Source: Haemophilus parahaemolyticus (GTDB taxonomy: Bacteria > Pseudomonadota > Gammaproteobacteria > Enterobacterales > Pasteurellaceae). From it: a DNA stretch of 10,705 nucleotides. How positions within the stretch are numbered: position 1 is the stretch's first letter; every line of letters starts with the position of its first letter. Under the pieces are notes generated by a model. That model saw nothing but the letters and a program-made list of their open reading frames with translations. It did no database searches and was not told the DNA's origin. The translations under genes and the position numbers were made by a program. Below are positions 1-5,831 of this stretch, one piece after another. The DNA lies in the NCBI RefSeq assembly GCF_018373095.1, contig NZ_JAHAHT010000060.1, positions 1 to 10,705 on the forward strand, written 5' to 3'.

Positions 1-95
1 CTTTCGTTAAATTAGTATCTTGGTACGATAACGAAACTGGTTACTCAAACAAAGTATTAGACTTAGTAGCCCACGTTTACAATTACAAAGGCTAA
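1..95 (+). CDS. gapA: Glyceraldehyde-3-phosphate dehydrogenase, C-terminal end (partial)
   Basis: Only the last 30 codons and the TAA are in the window; the reading frame starts at base 3 and the gene begins outside. The residues include WYDNETGYSNKVLDLVAHVY, the highly conserved C-terminal helix region of NAD-dependent glycolytic GAPDH, which oxidises glyceraldehyde 3-phosphate to 1,3-bisphosphoglycerate in the cytosol. The ending YNYKG fits Pasteurellaceae GapA. A strong terminator follows at 138-174. This is a host housekeeping gene and marks the chromosomal side of the prophage junction. It appears intact at this end, so insertion beside it has not truncated it. Confidence 0.93.
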   Translation, partial: FVKLVSWYDNETGYSNKVLDLVAHVYNYKG

Positions 96-137
96 TATCT
101 AAAGCGAAATTTAACGCTTTAAAAACCCTTTAAAATC

Positions 138-174
138 AACGTCTTGCAGTAAAATGCAAGGCGTTTTTGTTTTT
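138..174 (+). terminator. Intrinsic terminator of gapA
   Basis: The arms AACGTCTTGCA (138-148) and TGCAAGGCGTT (155-165) pair over 11 positions with one G-U, around a 6-base loop, and are followed by TTTGTTTTT. It lies 43 bases after the gapA stop. A weaker hairpin AAAGCG/CGCTTT (101-106/115-120) precedes it and has no T tract. Confidence 0.9.
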
Positions 175-175
175 G

Positions 176-197
176 AGTGGCGATTAAGTGGCGATTA
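176..197. repeat. Tandem 11-bp direct repeat at the prophage edge
   Basis: AGTGGCGATTA occurs twice with no spacer (176-186 and 187-197), between the gapA terminator and the terminator of phage gene D. Contiguous short direct repeats close to an attachment end are typical of arm-type integrase binding sites in P2/HP1-like phages. That role is inferred from position. No integrase gene or second copy of the attachment core is in the window, so the exact junction cannot be set. The rest of 198-242 shows nothing else recognisable. Confidence 0.5.
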
Positions 198-242
198 TAA
201 ATCATATCATTCGCATATTACTTGCTAAAAATCCGTTAAAAT

Positions 243-269
243 AAGCCCTCACACAAGGGCTTTTTTTTT
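243..269 (-). terminator. Terminator at end of the late operon (after D), probably bidirectional
   Basis: The arms AAGCCCT (243-249) and AGGGCTT (256-262) form a 7-bp stem with a 6-base loop. The T tract (261-269) serves the plus strand, and a weaker one (TATTTTA, read on the minus strand) serves late transcripts coming from D. The D stop codon (268-270) abuts the hairpin, so it is the natural end of the tail operon. Facing the host side, it would also shield the phage from plus-strand read-through. Confidence 0.75.
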
Positions 270-1473
270 ACCCTTTCAACTCCATCTCCACCTCCGTCGT
301 AAACCCTCCCTTTTTACTCAATTCATTCGTGACACGTACGACTATCCACTCGGTGCTGTCGATTTCGGGTTTAAAGCCTTGCACGGTGACGGGCATTTCG
401 GGCATTAGGTTCGGTTCGCCTTGAGCAATTTTAAGGCTAAATGCCGCTGTGCCACGTTTGAGTTTGGCGAATTTCGCTTTGACGGCTCGCATTGCCGATT
501 GTTTGCTGGCGTATTCGTGGCTAAGAAAAAGTATCTGTTCACTATCAGAGGTAATCGGTTGGCTTTGTTTGAATACGGTTACCTTTCTGCCCTTGCCTAG
601 CGTGTAGGTGGTTTGTTTGATGCTTTTGCCATCTGTCCCTTTGATGATCTTGCCGTTCGCATCACGTTTGACTTTGGTCTTTTTTCTTGTGGTGGCTTGT
701 GTAGTTTTCGCTTCGGTGGTGTTGGCATCATAAATCACAAAATCCCGTTTGCCTGTCGCTTTGTCGTGCCAGTAGGCTTTGACGGCTTTGTAATTGCCCG
801 CCTCGTTAATCGTAAAATGGTGCGTATCGCCACTTTTGCGGGTTAAGTAAAACGTTGGAATTTCTTGACCGCTTGCCGTCACGCCTTGACCGCGTGCCAC
901 AAATAGCAGCCGTTTGCTTTTGATGGTCGCAATGGCATCGAACTCTTCGGCAAGACGAGTGAGAAAGTTTAAATCGCCTTCGTTGGTTTGGTCTTGGTGG
1001 GAAATCATTTCATTGGCAAATTGTTTGCTCACCACAGGTTCTAGCTGTAAATCGGCTGCAATGGCTTTGACAATTTCGCCCACGGTTTTCTTGTGAAAAC
1101 TCCGCTCTTTACGCTCTTTGGCCAAGCCTACCACGTCGGCAGATTGTGCCGTGATGTGCAGTACATCAGGTGCACCTTCGTGGCTGACGGTATCCACAAT
1201 AAATTCGCCCTTGCTGATCAGTTGCATGTCTTGATAGCCAATCCCAAAGGTTAAAATCGCCCCACGGCTCGGCAAGCTCAATGCACCGTCGCTGTCGTCA
1301 AGCGTGATGTCGAGGGTGTCCGCTTCAAAACCGCGATTGTCGGTGTGAGTGATGGAAATCAGACGGTTAGAAACAAGGGTGGTAATGTCTTTTGATTCGC
1401 CTTTCTGCCCGCTCTTTTTCGGACGAACGCTTAAATGAAAAGCGGGTGTGCGGTGGTTTTGGGTAAAAAACAT
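268..1473 (-). CDS. D: Late control protein D (tail hub, gpD family)
   Basis: This 401-residue protein has the length and features of P2 gpD, the baseplate hub protein of the gp27/VgrG fold (also called the late control protein), which sits under the tube and carries the spike. Recognisable blocks are the early beta-rich part with DTLDITLDD near 53-60, the helical NEGDLNFLTRLAEEFDA at 164-180 that is characteristic of gpD/VgrG-type hubs, and a closing beta region. A lysine-rich insertion-like loop at about 255-297 is less conserved. The start at 1473 has only a modest AGAG ribosome site. It is the last gene of the phage and its stop runs into the terminator. A 426-base interval holding a plus-strand gene separates it from U. 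Confidence 0.93.
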   Translation of the reverse strand: MFFTQNHRTPAFHLSVRPKKSGQKGESKDITTLVSNRLISITHTDNRGFEADTLDITLDDSDGALSLPSRGAILTFGIGYQDMQLISKGEFIVDTVSHEGAPDVLHITAQSADVVGLAKERKERSFHKKTVGEIVKAIAADLQLEPVVSKQFANEMISHQDQTNEGDLNFLTRLAEEFDAIATIKSKRLLFVARGQGVTASGQEIPTFYLTRKSGDTHHFTINEAGNYKAVKAYWHDKATGKRDFVIYDANTTEAKTTQATTRKKTKVKRDANGKIIKGTDGKSIKQTTYTLGKGRKVTVFKQSQPITSDSEQILFLSHEYASKQSAMRAVKAKFAKLKRGTAAFSLKIAQGEPNLMPEMPVTVQGFKPEIDSTEWIVVRVTNELSKKGGFTTEVEMELKG

Positions 1474-1542
1474 AGCATTTCTCTTTTATTTTTTGCTCAA
1501 CGGTGGCAAAGTAAGCCACATTCAATCAGCGAGGAATTCAAA

Positions 1543-1902
1543 ATGAAAAAATATTTAGTGTTATTCGGTTTACTGCCTGCTTTGGTTCAGCCAGCCTTTG
1601 CAATGAATGACCGCCCGATTCGTGAAGCGGTGGGCGAGGGGCATTTGCGTAGTTGGACGACGGAAGAACAAGGTGTGTTTAGTTTCGGCTTTGCCAATAG
1701 CCGTTATCAGCAAAAAGACCTTAATCAAACGCTGCTCAAACTGTGCAAAAATCCACAAACACGGTCGTTGGTCGATTACAAAATGATTATGGCAAGCTAT
1801 TTTCCAAATGATGAGCCGTTGGCGATTATGATTGTCGAACACCTTAATTGCCGTCAGCTCATCAAAAACGGGCGTGCGTCCATTCAATATCAGCGTTATT
1901 AA
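1543..1902 (+). CDS. Small exported protein of unknown function (probable prophage moron)
   Basis: The gene encodes 119 residues. I chose ATG 1543 because GAGG (1531-1534) lies just upstream and because the first 20 residues form a clean signal peptide (KK, then LVLFGLLPALV, ending AFA), giving a mature protein of about 99 residues. The open frame extends upstream to 1435 into D, but without signal or ribosome site. The mature part has two cysteines (68 and 103) that could form a disulphide in the periplasm; it has no lipobox and no further membrane segment. It is the only phage-side gene on the plus strand, inserted between tail genes U and D and facing the late transcripts, as expected of a lysogenic-conversion gene expressed from the prophage. 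I do not recognise the family and could not find a convincing promoter. Its stop shares TTAA (1899-1902) with the U stop. Confidence 0.72.
   Translation: MKKYLVLFGLLPALVQPAFAMNDRPIREAVGEGHLRSWTTEEQGVFSFGFANSRYQQKDLNQTLLKLCKNPQTRSLVDYKMIMASYFPNDEPLAIMIVEHLNCRQLIKNGRASIQYQRY
1899..1902. other. Shared palindromic stop codons of convergent genes
   Basis: TTAA supplies TAA (1900-1902) to the plus-strand exported protein gene and TAA (1901-1899) to U on the minus strand. The two genes end within the same four bases, with no intergenic terminator. Confidence 0.85.
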
Positions 1903-2336
1903 AGCAAACTTTCCACAGAATCGATTAAACTGCCTAAAATAGAATCATCTACCCGTTGTAATGACAGGGTAAAACTTATTTTGCGTGGTGTGCCATCGGG
2001 TAAAAACACGGTTTCTTCCCGTCTGATGTTGGTGATCACAAACCAGCCGTGAATCAAAAAATCCTCTCCAGAAATCAGCGGATACGGCACGCCTGCTTCA
2101 GCCATCATCTCTAACGCCAACAGCGATAATTTCCCGCCCGTGAGTTCGGGGTATAAATCGCCCGAGATTTCCATTGTTTCACTTTCTTTGCCCGTAAATT
2201 GACTGCGAGGCATTGCCCCCACCACGCTATTTTGTGGATGTTTCCAACTCATTTCACGAGAGGTGCTTTGGTAAGGCAGCGTTGAACGCATAAAGACAAA
2301 GTAGCCCAACGCCATCATTGCAGTTTGTTGTAGCAT
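1899..2336 (-). CDS. U: Phage tail protein gpU
   Basis: The protein has 145 residues and belongs to the P2 GpU family, which acts at the tail terminus/completion stage of contractile tail assembly. Family features are the hydrophobic N-terminus (MALGYFVF), the block SREMSWKHP at about 27-35, the central ISGDLYPELTGG stretch, and the C-terminal beta region with WFVITNI. The ribosome site AAGGA lies 7-9 bases before the ATG. In P2, U is preceded by T and followed by D. Here E' precedes it across a terminator hairpin, and D follows only after the inserted plus-strand gene. Confidence 0.93.
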   Translation of the reverse strand: MLQQTAMMALGYFVFMRSTLPYQSTSREMSWKHPQNSVVGAMPRSQFTGKESETMEISGDLYPELTGGKLSLLALEMMAEAGVPYPLISGEDFLIHGWFVITNIRREETVFLPDGTPRKISFTLSLQRVDDSILGSLIDSVESLL

Positions 2337-2347
2337 AATGTTTCCTT

Positions 2348-2394
2348 AAAAAAAGCGGTCAAATTTGCAAAGGGGATTACAAAAACGACCGCTT
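2348..2394 (-). terminator. Terminator-like hairpin made of inverted uptake sequences, between E' and U
   Basis: Read on the minus strand, AAGCGGTC (2394-2387) pairs with GACCGCTT (2360-2353). Inside, TTTGTAA pairs with TTGCAAA (one G-U) across a 3x3 internal loop, leaving a 6-base TCCCCT loop, and the structure is followed by seven T residues. Both arms carry Apl-type uptake cores; inverted uptake pairs often serve as terminators in Pasteurellaceae. It sits where T lies in P2, and the U ribosome site follows directly. The hairpin is certain on the sequence; its efficiency is not. Confidence 0.75.
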
Positions 2395-2410
2395 GATCAT
2401 AGAGGTAAGG

Positions 2411-2859
2411 TTATGGATTTTCAGTTTCCGCTCTTGCCCGTGCTTTTTCTCGCCAGTCGGCAAGTTCAAAAATCGTCATTTTGTCAAAAGCAGCGGGCGA
2501 CCAGTGAAACACGGTGGCAATGTCGGCAATGGCATCGTCCACCTGTTCGGGAATTAGTCTTGCTTTCCCGTGCTGTCTTCATCTGCATCAATTTCTTCTG
2601 CATCTTCAAACATCAGTTCGGCTGCTGTACTGCATAGCTTGGTAAAGTCGGTCACGGTCATTTGAGCAAAATCGACTTTATCCACTTTTGGCGTGGTCAC
2701 GCGTGGTAGCACGATTTGCCAATCATCTGCGTTCATCTCAATTAAGTGAGAGATGCTCACACCACGTAATTGTTTGGTCAGTGGTTTACGCACGGTAATA
2801 TCAGTGATGCGGTTTTCGCCACGTAAAATACCTTGAGCAAGGGTCACGGTTTTTGTCAT
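2411..2859 (-). CDS. E': E+E' tail assembly chaperone fusion made by -1 frameshift
   Basis: After the E start at 2859, a -1 shift at GGGAAAG (2569-2563) adds 50 codons read to the TAA at 2411-2413, giving about 149 residues. The added part contains DDAIADIATVFHWSPAAFD and ELADWREKARAR, the hallmark of the P2 GpE (E') family. It has no good start of its own and overlaps E, so it is best read as an extension. In P2 and lambda, the frameshift pair of tail chaperones (E/E+E', G/GT) binds the tape measure protein during tail assembly. The shifted frame also opens at GTG (2542-2540), so automatic annotation may list it as a separate small GpE protein. Confidence 0.85.
2554..2859 (-). CDS. E: Phage tail assembly protein gpE
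   Basis: This 101-residue protein is the P2 gpE type: it begins TKTVTLAQGI, has a central HLIEMNADDW motif near 37-46, and ends with an acidic tail (EDAEEIDADED). It is the short, abundant tail assembly chaperone, while the longer E+E' product comes from a frameshift near its end. AAGGA lies 8 bases upstream of the ATG. It follows tube gene FII by 23 bases, as in the P2 F operon. T, which should come next, is not here. Confidence 0.9.
   Translation of the reverse strand: MTKTVTLAQGILRGENRITDITVRKPLTKQLRGVSISHLIEMNADDWQIVLPRVTTPKVDKVDFAQMTVTDFTKLCSTAAELMFEDAEEIDADEDSTGKQD
2563..2569 (-). other. Programmed -1 ribosomal frameshift site GGGAAAG
   Basis: In the E frame the codons read ACG GGA AAG CAA GAC TAA, so the heptamer is correctly phased as G GGA AAG, allowing both tRNAs to slip to GGG AAA and continue at GCA. 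This is the same heptamer used by lambda G/GT; P2 uses a T-run instead. The E stop follows two codons after the heptamer (2556-2554). I did not see a strong downstream stem-loop. Confidence 0.85.
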
Positions 2860-2882
2860 TTTTTTGTCCTTTGTTTGTTAAA

Positions 2883-3389
2883 TTAAATGCCCATCGCACG
2901 ACGGATTTCAGCTAAACGGTCTTTACCGTTGACCATCAACACGTTGTTGAGGTTGTCGATTTCAATTAAATCCGTGCCATTGACGGTTTTTTTGTAGTAG
3001 GTCAAGCTGAGTTTGTAGGTGTGTTCGGTGTCATCGCCTGATTTGCTGTTGCCTTCGTCAATTTCGCTCACACGTCCACGGCAGACAATTTCGACCGCAT
3101 CGACTTCTTCAGTATCATCACGTTGGTATGCCCCGCTAAAACGCAGCATTGTGCCGTTGATTGTGCCACCGAAAAGTGACATTAAATCGCTATCGTGCCC
3201 ACCGATTTTGAATTCAGCTTCCAGTTTTTCCATCCCCATATTGACTTCAACCGCACCATTCATTCCGCCTGAACGGAACTCTTCGAGTTTCATTGTCAAT
3301 TTGGGTTGAGTAAATTCGGTGGCTTCGCCTAAATAGCTGGTGCCATCAACGGAAAGGTTAAAATTTTTCAGTTTACGAGGTAAGCCCAT
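2883..3389 (-). CDS. FII: Major tail tube protein gpFII
   Basis: The protein has 168 residues, close to P2 FII (172). It opens with GLPRKLKNFNLSVDG, has PKLTMKLEEFRSGGMNG (29-45) and GAYQRDD (86-92), and ends with the ELxEIDxxNxxxxVNGxDRLAEIRR pattern. These match P2 FII block for block. It polymerises into the inner tube that the sheath contracts around. AAGGA is 10 bases upstream of ATG 3389. It follows the sheath gene across a 64-base gap containing a hairpin. Confidence 0.95.
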   Translation of the reverse strand: MGLPRKLKNFNLSVDGTSYLGEATEFTQPKLTMKLEEFRSGGMNGAVEVNMGMEKLEAEFKIGGHDSDLMSLFGGTINGTMLRFSGAYQRDDTEEVDAVEIVCRGRVSEIDEGNSKSGDDTEHTYKLSLTYYKKTVNGTDLIEIDNLNNVLMVNGKDRLAEIRRAMGI

Positions 3390-3408
3390 AGTCTATAGTC
3401 CTTGTTAG

Positions 3409-3441
3409 GCTTGCTTGGCTCATTTTAGTAACCAAGCAAGC
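3409..3441 (-). other. Stable intergenic hairpin between FI and FII overlapping an uptake sequence
   Basis: GCTTGCTTGG (3409-3418) and CCAAGCAAGC (3432-3441) form a perfect 10-bp stem with a 13-base loop. There is no T tract in either direction, so it is unlikely to terminate. It may stabilise the upstream sheath message or separate translation of FI and FII. The uptake core GCAAGCGGTC (3436-3445) shares the right arm. Confidence 0.65.
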
Positions 3442-3453
3442 GGTCAAATTCGG

Positions 3454-4638
3454 TTAGAGTTTTGCAATAGCGTTGGCTAAATCCATCACATATTCATCAT
3501 TCACAATTTGGGTAAAGCCTAAACTTTCTAAGCTCGGCACCCAGTGATAGTCATACTTAATGAGTAACTTGCCACTTTTCAGCACGTCGCCTGTCGATTT
3601 TTCATCGACCCACGCACGCCCGTCTAAAATTTTGCCATCGGCTTTCCATTGACGGAATTTGTTGTTAATGCCTTCCAAGATGTCTTTTACCAGCCCGACC
3701 GTCATTGGCTGATCCATCGCCCATAAATGGGCTGCTGCTAAGGTTTCTTTTACGATTTGTGCTGTGCGGGTCGCTTGTTGGAACGCCCAGCGAGTGTCGC
3801 TTGAAAGAGTACGTGAACCCCAGTAACGGAAGCCTTCATAATTTAGGCAGACAGTGATGTTCTTTTCGTTTAAGAAATTAGCATCAGTGCTGGATTCGTT
3901 GATATCAAAGCTCACAGGTTTTGTGACCCCTGTTACGCCATCTAAGACTACGTTCGAAAGATTTTTGTGCCAGCCTTGTGTTTTGTCAATGTACGCCTGC
4001 AAGGCAACCGCACGGGCAGTCGCATAATCGGTATCGTATGCAGCTTTGTCGGTATCAAAAGATTTCCAGTTACCACAAATCATCATCGCTTCACGGGCAT
4101 TAAAATTGCGTGCATATTCAACCGCTTTCTCTTTGGTTTCGGCACCGTTATCGGAGATAAACGCAAAGGCATTGAGTTTTTTTGCAATGCTGATTAATTC
4201 GGTGGCAACCGCTTGATTGTCTAACTTCGGCACAGCAAGCAATTTTGGTTTTAAAAATACGGTGGATTGTGCTGTTAATAAGGCTTTCAAGCCTGTGTAT
4301 TGCCCGTTTTCTTGTGTCCCCACAATGTTCGCTGTTAAGGTGCTTTCTTCCTCAGAATCAGCAACACGAACAATGATTGTAGGTGTTTTAACAGTACCTC
4401 CAATCGCATTTAACGTGCGTTTGAGCGTACCTTTCTTGCCTGCTTTTTCAAGCATTGAAAGCGGATCGGTAATTAAAATAGGGGTATTAAGGGGGAAGGT
4501 GCTTTCATCTGCATCATCTGCAGTACAAACCACGCCAATCACAGAGGTGGCAACGGTTTTGATGTTCTGCGAACCTGTGTTGAGTTCGATAACCTCAACC
4601 CCGCATAAGGAGTGGTGTCTAAAATGGACATAAGTCAT
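3454..4638 (-). CDS. FI: Tail sheath protein gpFI (N-terminus probably frameshifted)
   Basis: The frame has 394 residues and is clearly homologous to P2 FI (396): GVEVIELN, VCTADDADESTFPLN, AGKKGTLKRTL, ENGQYTGLKALL, GWHKNLSNV, GVTGVTKPVSFD, GFRYWGSRT, and LLIKYDYHWVPSLE. It is the contractile sheath subunit. The first codons are doubtful: ATG 4638 has AAGAG touching it, whereas ATG 4631 has AAGAG at an ideal 7-base distance but is in another frame. From 4631 the product would start MSILDTTPYAG and join GVEVIEL if the four-G run at 4602-4599 (minus strand) had one more G. Translation from 4638 would instead give an odd basic N-terminus (TYVHFRHHSLC). It heads the second late block, after a terminator and a promoter-like motif. 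Confidence 0.93.
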   Translation of the reverse strand: MTYVHFRHHSLCGVEVIELNTGSQNIKTVATSVIGVVCTADDADESTFPLNTPILITDPLSMLEKAGKKGTLKRTLNAIGGTVKTPTIIVRVADSEEESTLTANIVGTQENGQYTGLKALLTAQSTVFLKPKLLAVPKLDNQAVATELISIAKKLNAFAFISDNGAETKEKAVEYARNFNAREAMMICGNWKSFDTDKAAYDTDYATARAVALQAYIDKTQGWHKNLSNVVLDGVTGVTKPVSFDINESSTDANFLNEKNITVCLNYEGFRYWGSRTLSSDTRWAFQQATRTAQIVKETLAAAHLWAMDQPMTVGLVKDILEGINNKFRQWKADGKILDGRAWVDEKSTGDVLKSGKLLIKYDYHWVPSLESLGFTQIVNDEYVMDLANAIAKL

Positions 4639-4666
4639 CTCTTGTTGCTTTTAAAAGGTGGAGATA

Positions 4667-4725
4667 ACTTTAAAAAACAACCGCTCAAAAGGCGAGCGGT
4701 TGGAAGTGTGAAAGGGAGGATAACA
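4667..4725 (-). promoter_or_regulatory. Putative PF-type late promoter: activator motif plus -10
   Basis: TGTTATCCTCCCTTTCACAC lies at 4725-4706 on the minus strand. It has the TGT...ACA inverted ends of P2 Ogr-type activator sites, but with 13 rather than 12 bases between them, and matches the motif upstream of V at 17 of 20 positions. A -10-like TAAAGT at 4672-4667 would start transcription near 4660, placing the motif centre about 56 bases upstream, close to the -55 known for P2 late promoters. The terminator hairpin lies between motif and start, so it would act only on upstream transcripts. Confidence 0.6.
4671..4702 (-). terminator. Terminator ending the V to fibre block, upstream of FI
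   Basis: On the minus strand CAACCGCTC (4702-4694) pairs with GAGCGGTTG (4686-4678) over 9 bp with a 7-base loop, followed by TTTTTTA. It comes 29 bases after the stop of the 98-residue gene. Transcripts from the V block would stop here, so FI needs its own promoter, as PF provides in P2. Confidence 0.85.
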
Positions 4726-4730
4726 GAGGA

Positions 4731-5027
4731 CTATTGCTTGCGGTTATTTTTGTGTTTATGCAACACCTCAAACCGCTCATCGTGCTGTTTGCCTGACACC
4801 TCGCTTTCATAGGCTTCCTTGCAATGGTTCGAATCAAAAAAGAGGGTGTTAATCAATTGATACAGCACACACCAGCGTTTTTTAGGCTCTTTTGCCAAAA
4901 CCGCCCTACGATAAGTACGGCTGGAAAGTGTTTCATCCGCCGCACCGCCCGTTAAGGCGTTAAACAGTTGGTCTAAGGCGATAATCACGTGATAGCCATA
5001 GCGTTTTAATTTGCTTGGAATTGCCAT
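4731..5027 (-). CDS. Conserved phage protein of unknown function (98 residues)
   Basis: The small basic protein carries a pattern I recognise from many enterobacterial and Pasteurellaceae phages: YGYHVIIALDQLFNALTGG (10-28), ADETLSSRTYRRA (30-42), RWCVLYQLINTLFF (51-64), NHCKEAYESE (67-76). Homologues are often mislabelled 'DNA helicase UvrD', but there is no Walker motif and the length rules out a helicase. It has two amphipathic/hydrophobic helices flanking the conserved DETxSxRxYR segment. AGGAGGT precedes ATG 5027, inside the end of the upstream gene (22-base overlap), so it is translationally coupled and is the last gene of the V block. The position matches that of accessory genes after G in P2. 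Function unknown. Confidence 0.75.
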   Translation of the reverse strand: MAIPSKLKRYGYHVIIALDQLFNALTGGAADETLSSRTYRRAVLAKEPKKRWCVLYQLINTLFFDSNHCKEAYESEVSGKQHDERFEVLHKHKNNRKQ

Positions 5028-5749
5028 TCGTTTACCTCCTGTTCTAACTGTTCTAATGCTTCTAGCGTTTCAATCGTCATCAAGCGGTCTTCAAATGCCT
5101 GACGTTGCCCAATAATGATGCCAATTGCCACAGCAAACTGAGAGGATTTTTCAATCACTTTGCTAATTAGCATATCCAGTGGCACACCACGCACACGGGC
5201 GATTTGTTCCAACATCGGCGTTTCAGCTTTTGGGTTCGCTTGTTTGGCAAGTGCTTCTTTCTCTTGGCGATAGAAGCTTTCAATTTCGGTTTGTGGGTAG
5301 CCCACCAGTAAGCCCGATTTAAGCGTATCGGCTTTATTGGCAAGCGTGGCGAGTAAGGTTTCTTTGCGTTGCGTAAATAGCTCGGCAATCTTCACTTCAT
5401 CTTTCACCCATTCTGTGCCATTCCATTTGCAAGGCTCAGCAAGCGGTGGGATTTGGGTTAAGTTTTGCGGCAATTCGCCAAGCATTGTATGTTCGATTTG
5501 CTCGCCTGTTTCGGTGGAATAATAAGTGCCACGATGGTCTGCCTTGTATTCCCAGCCGTTTTCTTCACGCACAATCACAAAGCCTTGTTTGGCTTGCGGT
5601 GGTTCTTCTAAATAACTGCCAGAAGCAAGGCTGCCGCCTTCGCTCACATATTCGGTGGTGCTGTGGCTGTAGATGCCTTGATTGTCGGTGCAGTAAACGG
5701 TGATTTTACCACTGGTTTCGGCAAAGCCGTCTTCGTTAAATTGAATCAT
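5006..5749 (-). CDS. Tail fibre assembly-type protein
   Basis: The 247-residue product follows the tail fibre gene, the place of G (fibre assembly chaperone) in P2. The N-terminal half is rich in short beta-type repeats around aromatic and Gly-Thr-Glu-Trp motifs (WEYKADHRGTYYSTETGE at 66-83, WNGTEWVKDE at 109-118), as in fibre assembly proteins. The C-terminal half (about 121-240) is helical with NKADTLKSGLLVGYPQTEIES and an AIGIIIGQRQAFEDRL helix, found in phage tail chaperone-like proteins. It is longer than P2 G (175) and not a close match, so I withhold the symbol. AAGGAAA precedes the ATG. It probably helps fold or trimerise H, by position. Confidence 0.72.
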   Translation of the reverse strand: MIQFNEDGFAETSGKITVYCTDNQGIYSHSTTEYVSEGGSLASGSYLEEPPQAKQGFVIVREENGWEYKADHRGTYYSTETGEQIEHTMLGELPQNLTQIPPLAEPCKWNGTEWVKDEVKIAELFTQRKETLLATLANKADTLKSGLLVGYPQTEIESFYRQEKEALAKQANPKAETPMLEQIARVRGVPLDMLISKVIEKSSQFAVAIGIIIGQRQAFEDRLMTIETLEALEQLEQEVNEWQFQAN

Positions 5750-5760
5750 CTTGTTTCCTT

Positions 5761-5828
5761 GTAGGGGTGGGCTTTAGCCCACCAATTTAGCTAAAATAAG
5801 GATTGCGGTGGGCTAAAGCCCACCCTAC
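5761..5828. repeat. REP-like inverted repeat pair between the fibre and assembly genes
   Basis: A 23-base arm at 5761-5783 and a 22-base arm at 5807-5828 are inverse complements except for one base missing from a C run. Each arm is itself palindromic (TGGGCTTTAGCCCA core). The 23-base middle is AT-rich. This is the structure of paired repetitive extragenic palindromes mobilised by REP-associated tyrosine transposases in other genomes; family assignment is by resemblance only. It fills the gap exactly: 3 bases after it (5829-5831) begins the H stop, and the other end touches the ribosome site of the next gene. It has no T tract, so it is not an intrinsic terminator. Confidence 0.8.
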
Positions 5829-5831
5829 GGG

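Noticed and set aside
101..120. Small hairpin AAAGCG/CGCTTT directly after gapA as a separate terminator
   Set aside because: Short stem with no T tract; the hairpin at 138-174 is the convincing terminator.
1441..1530. Possible promoter for the plus-strand exported protein gene (TTGGGT with TTTATT)
   Set aside because: Spacing of 20 and poor matches; not supportable by sequence alone.
1570..1887. Minus-strand open frame of 105 codons opposite the exported protein gene
   Set aside because: No ribosome site and no recognisable protein, while the plus-strand frame has a signal peptide and a ribosome site.
2372..2381. TGTAATCCCC on the minus strand before U resembles the left half of the late-promoter motif
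   Set aside because: The ACAC half is missing, it lies in a terminator stem and loop, and a start 55 bases on would fall inside U.
4612..4812. Plus-strand frame across the FI start and the 98-residue gene
   Set aside because: It covers the terminator and promoter motif of the opposite strand and its product has no recognisable features.
4731..5027. 'UvrD helicase' label often given to this family
   Set aside because: 98 residues with no nucleotide-binding motif cannot be a helicase; kept as unknown.
5167..5388. Minus-strand frame of 73 codons within the fibre assembly-type gene
   Set aside because: Fully inside a well-supported gene in another frame; basic, low-complexity product without a ribosome site.
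5761..5828. CRISPR-like repeat or intrinsic terminator between fibre and assembly genes
   Set aside because: Only two arms in inverted orientation and no T tract; a REP-like inverted pair fits better.
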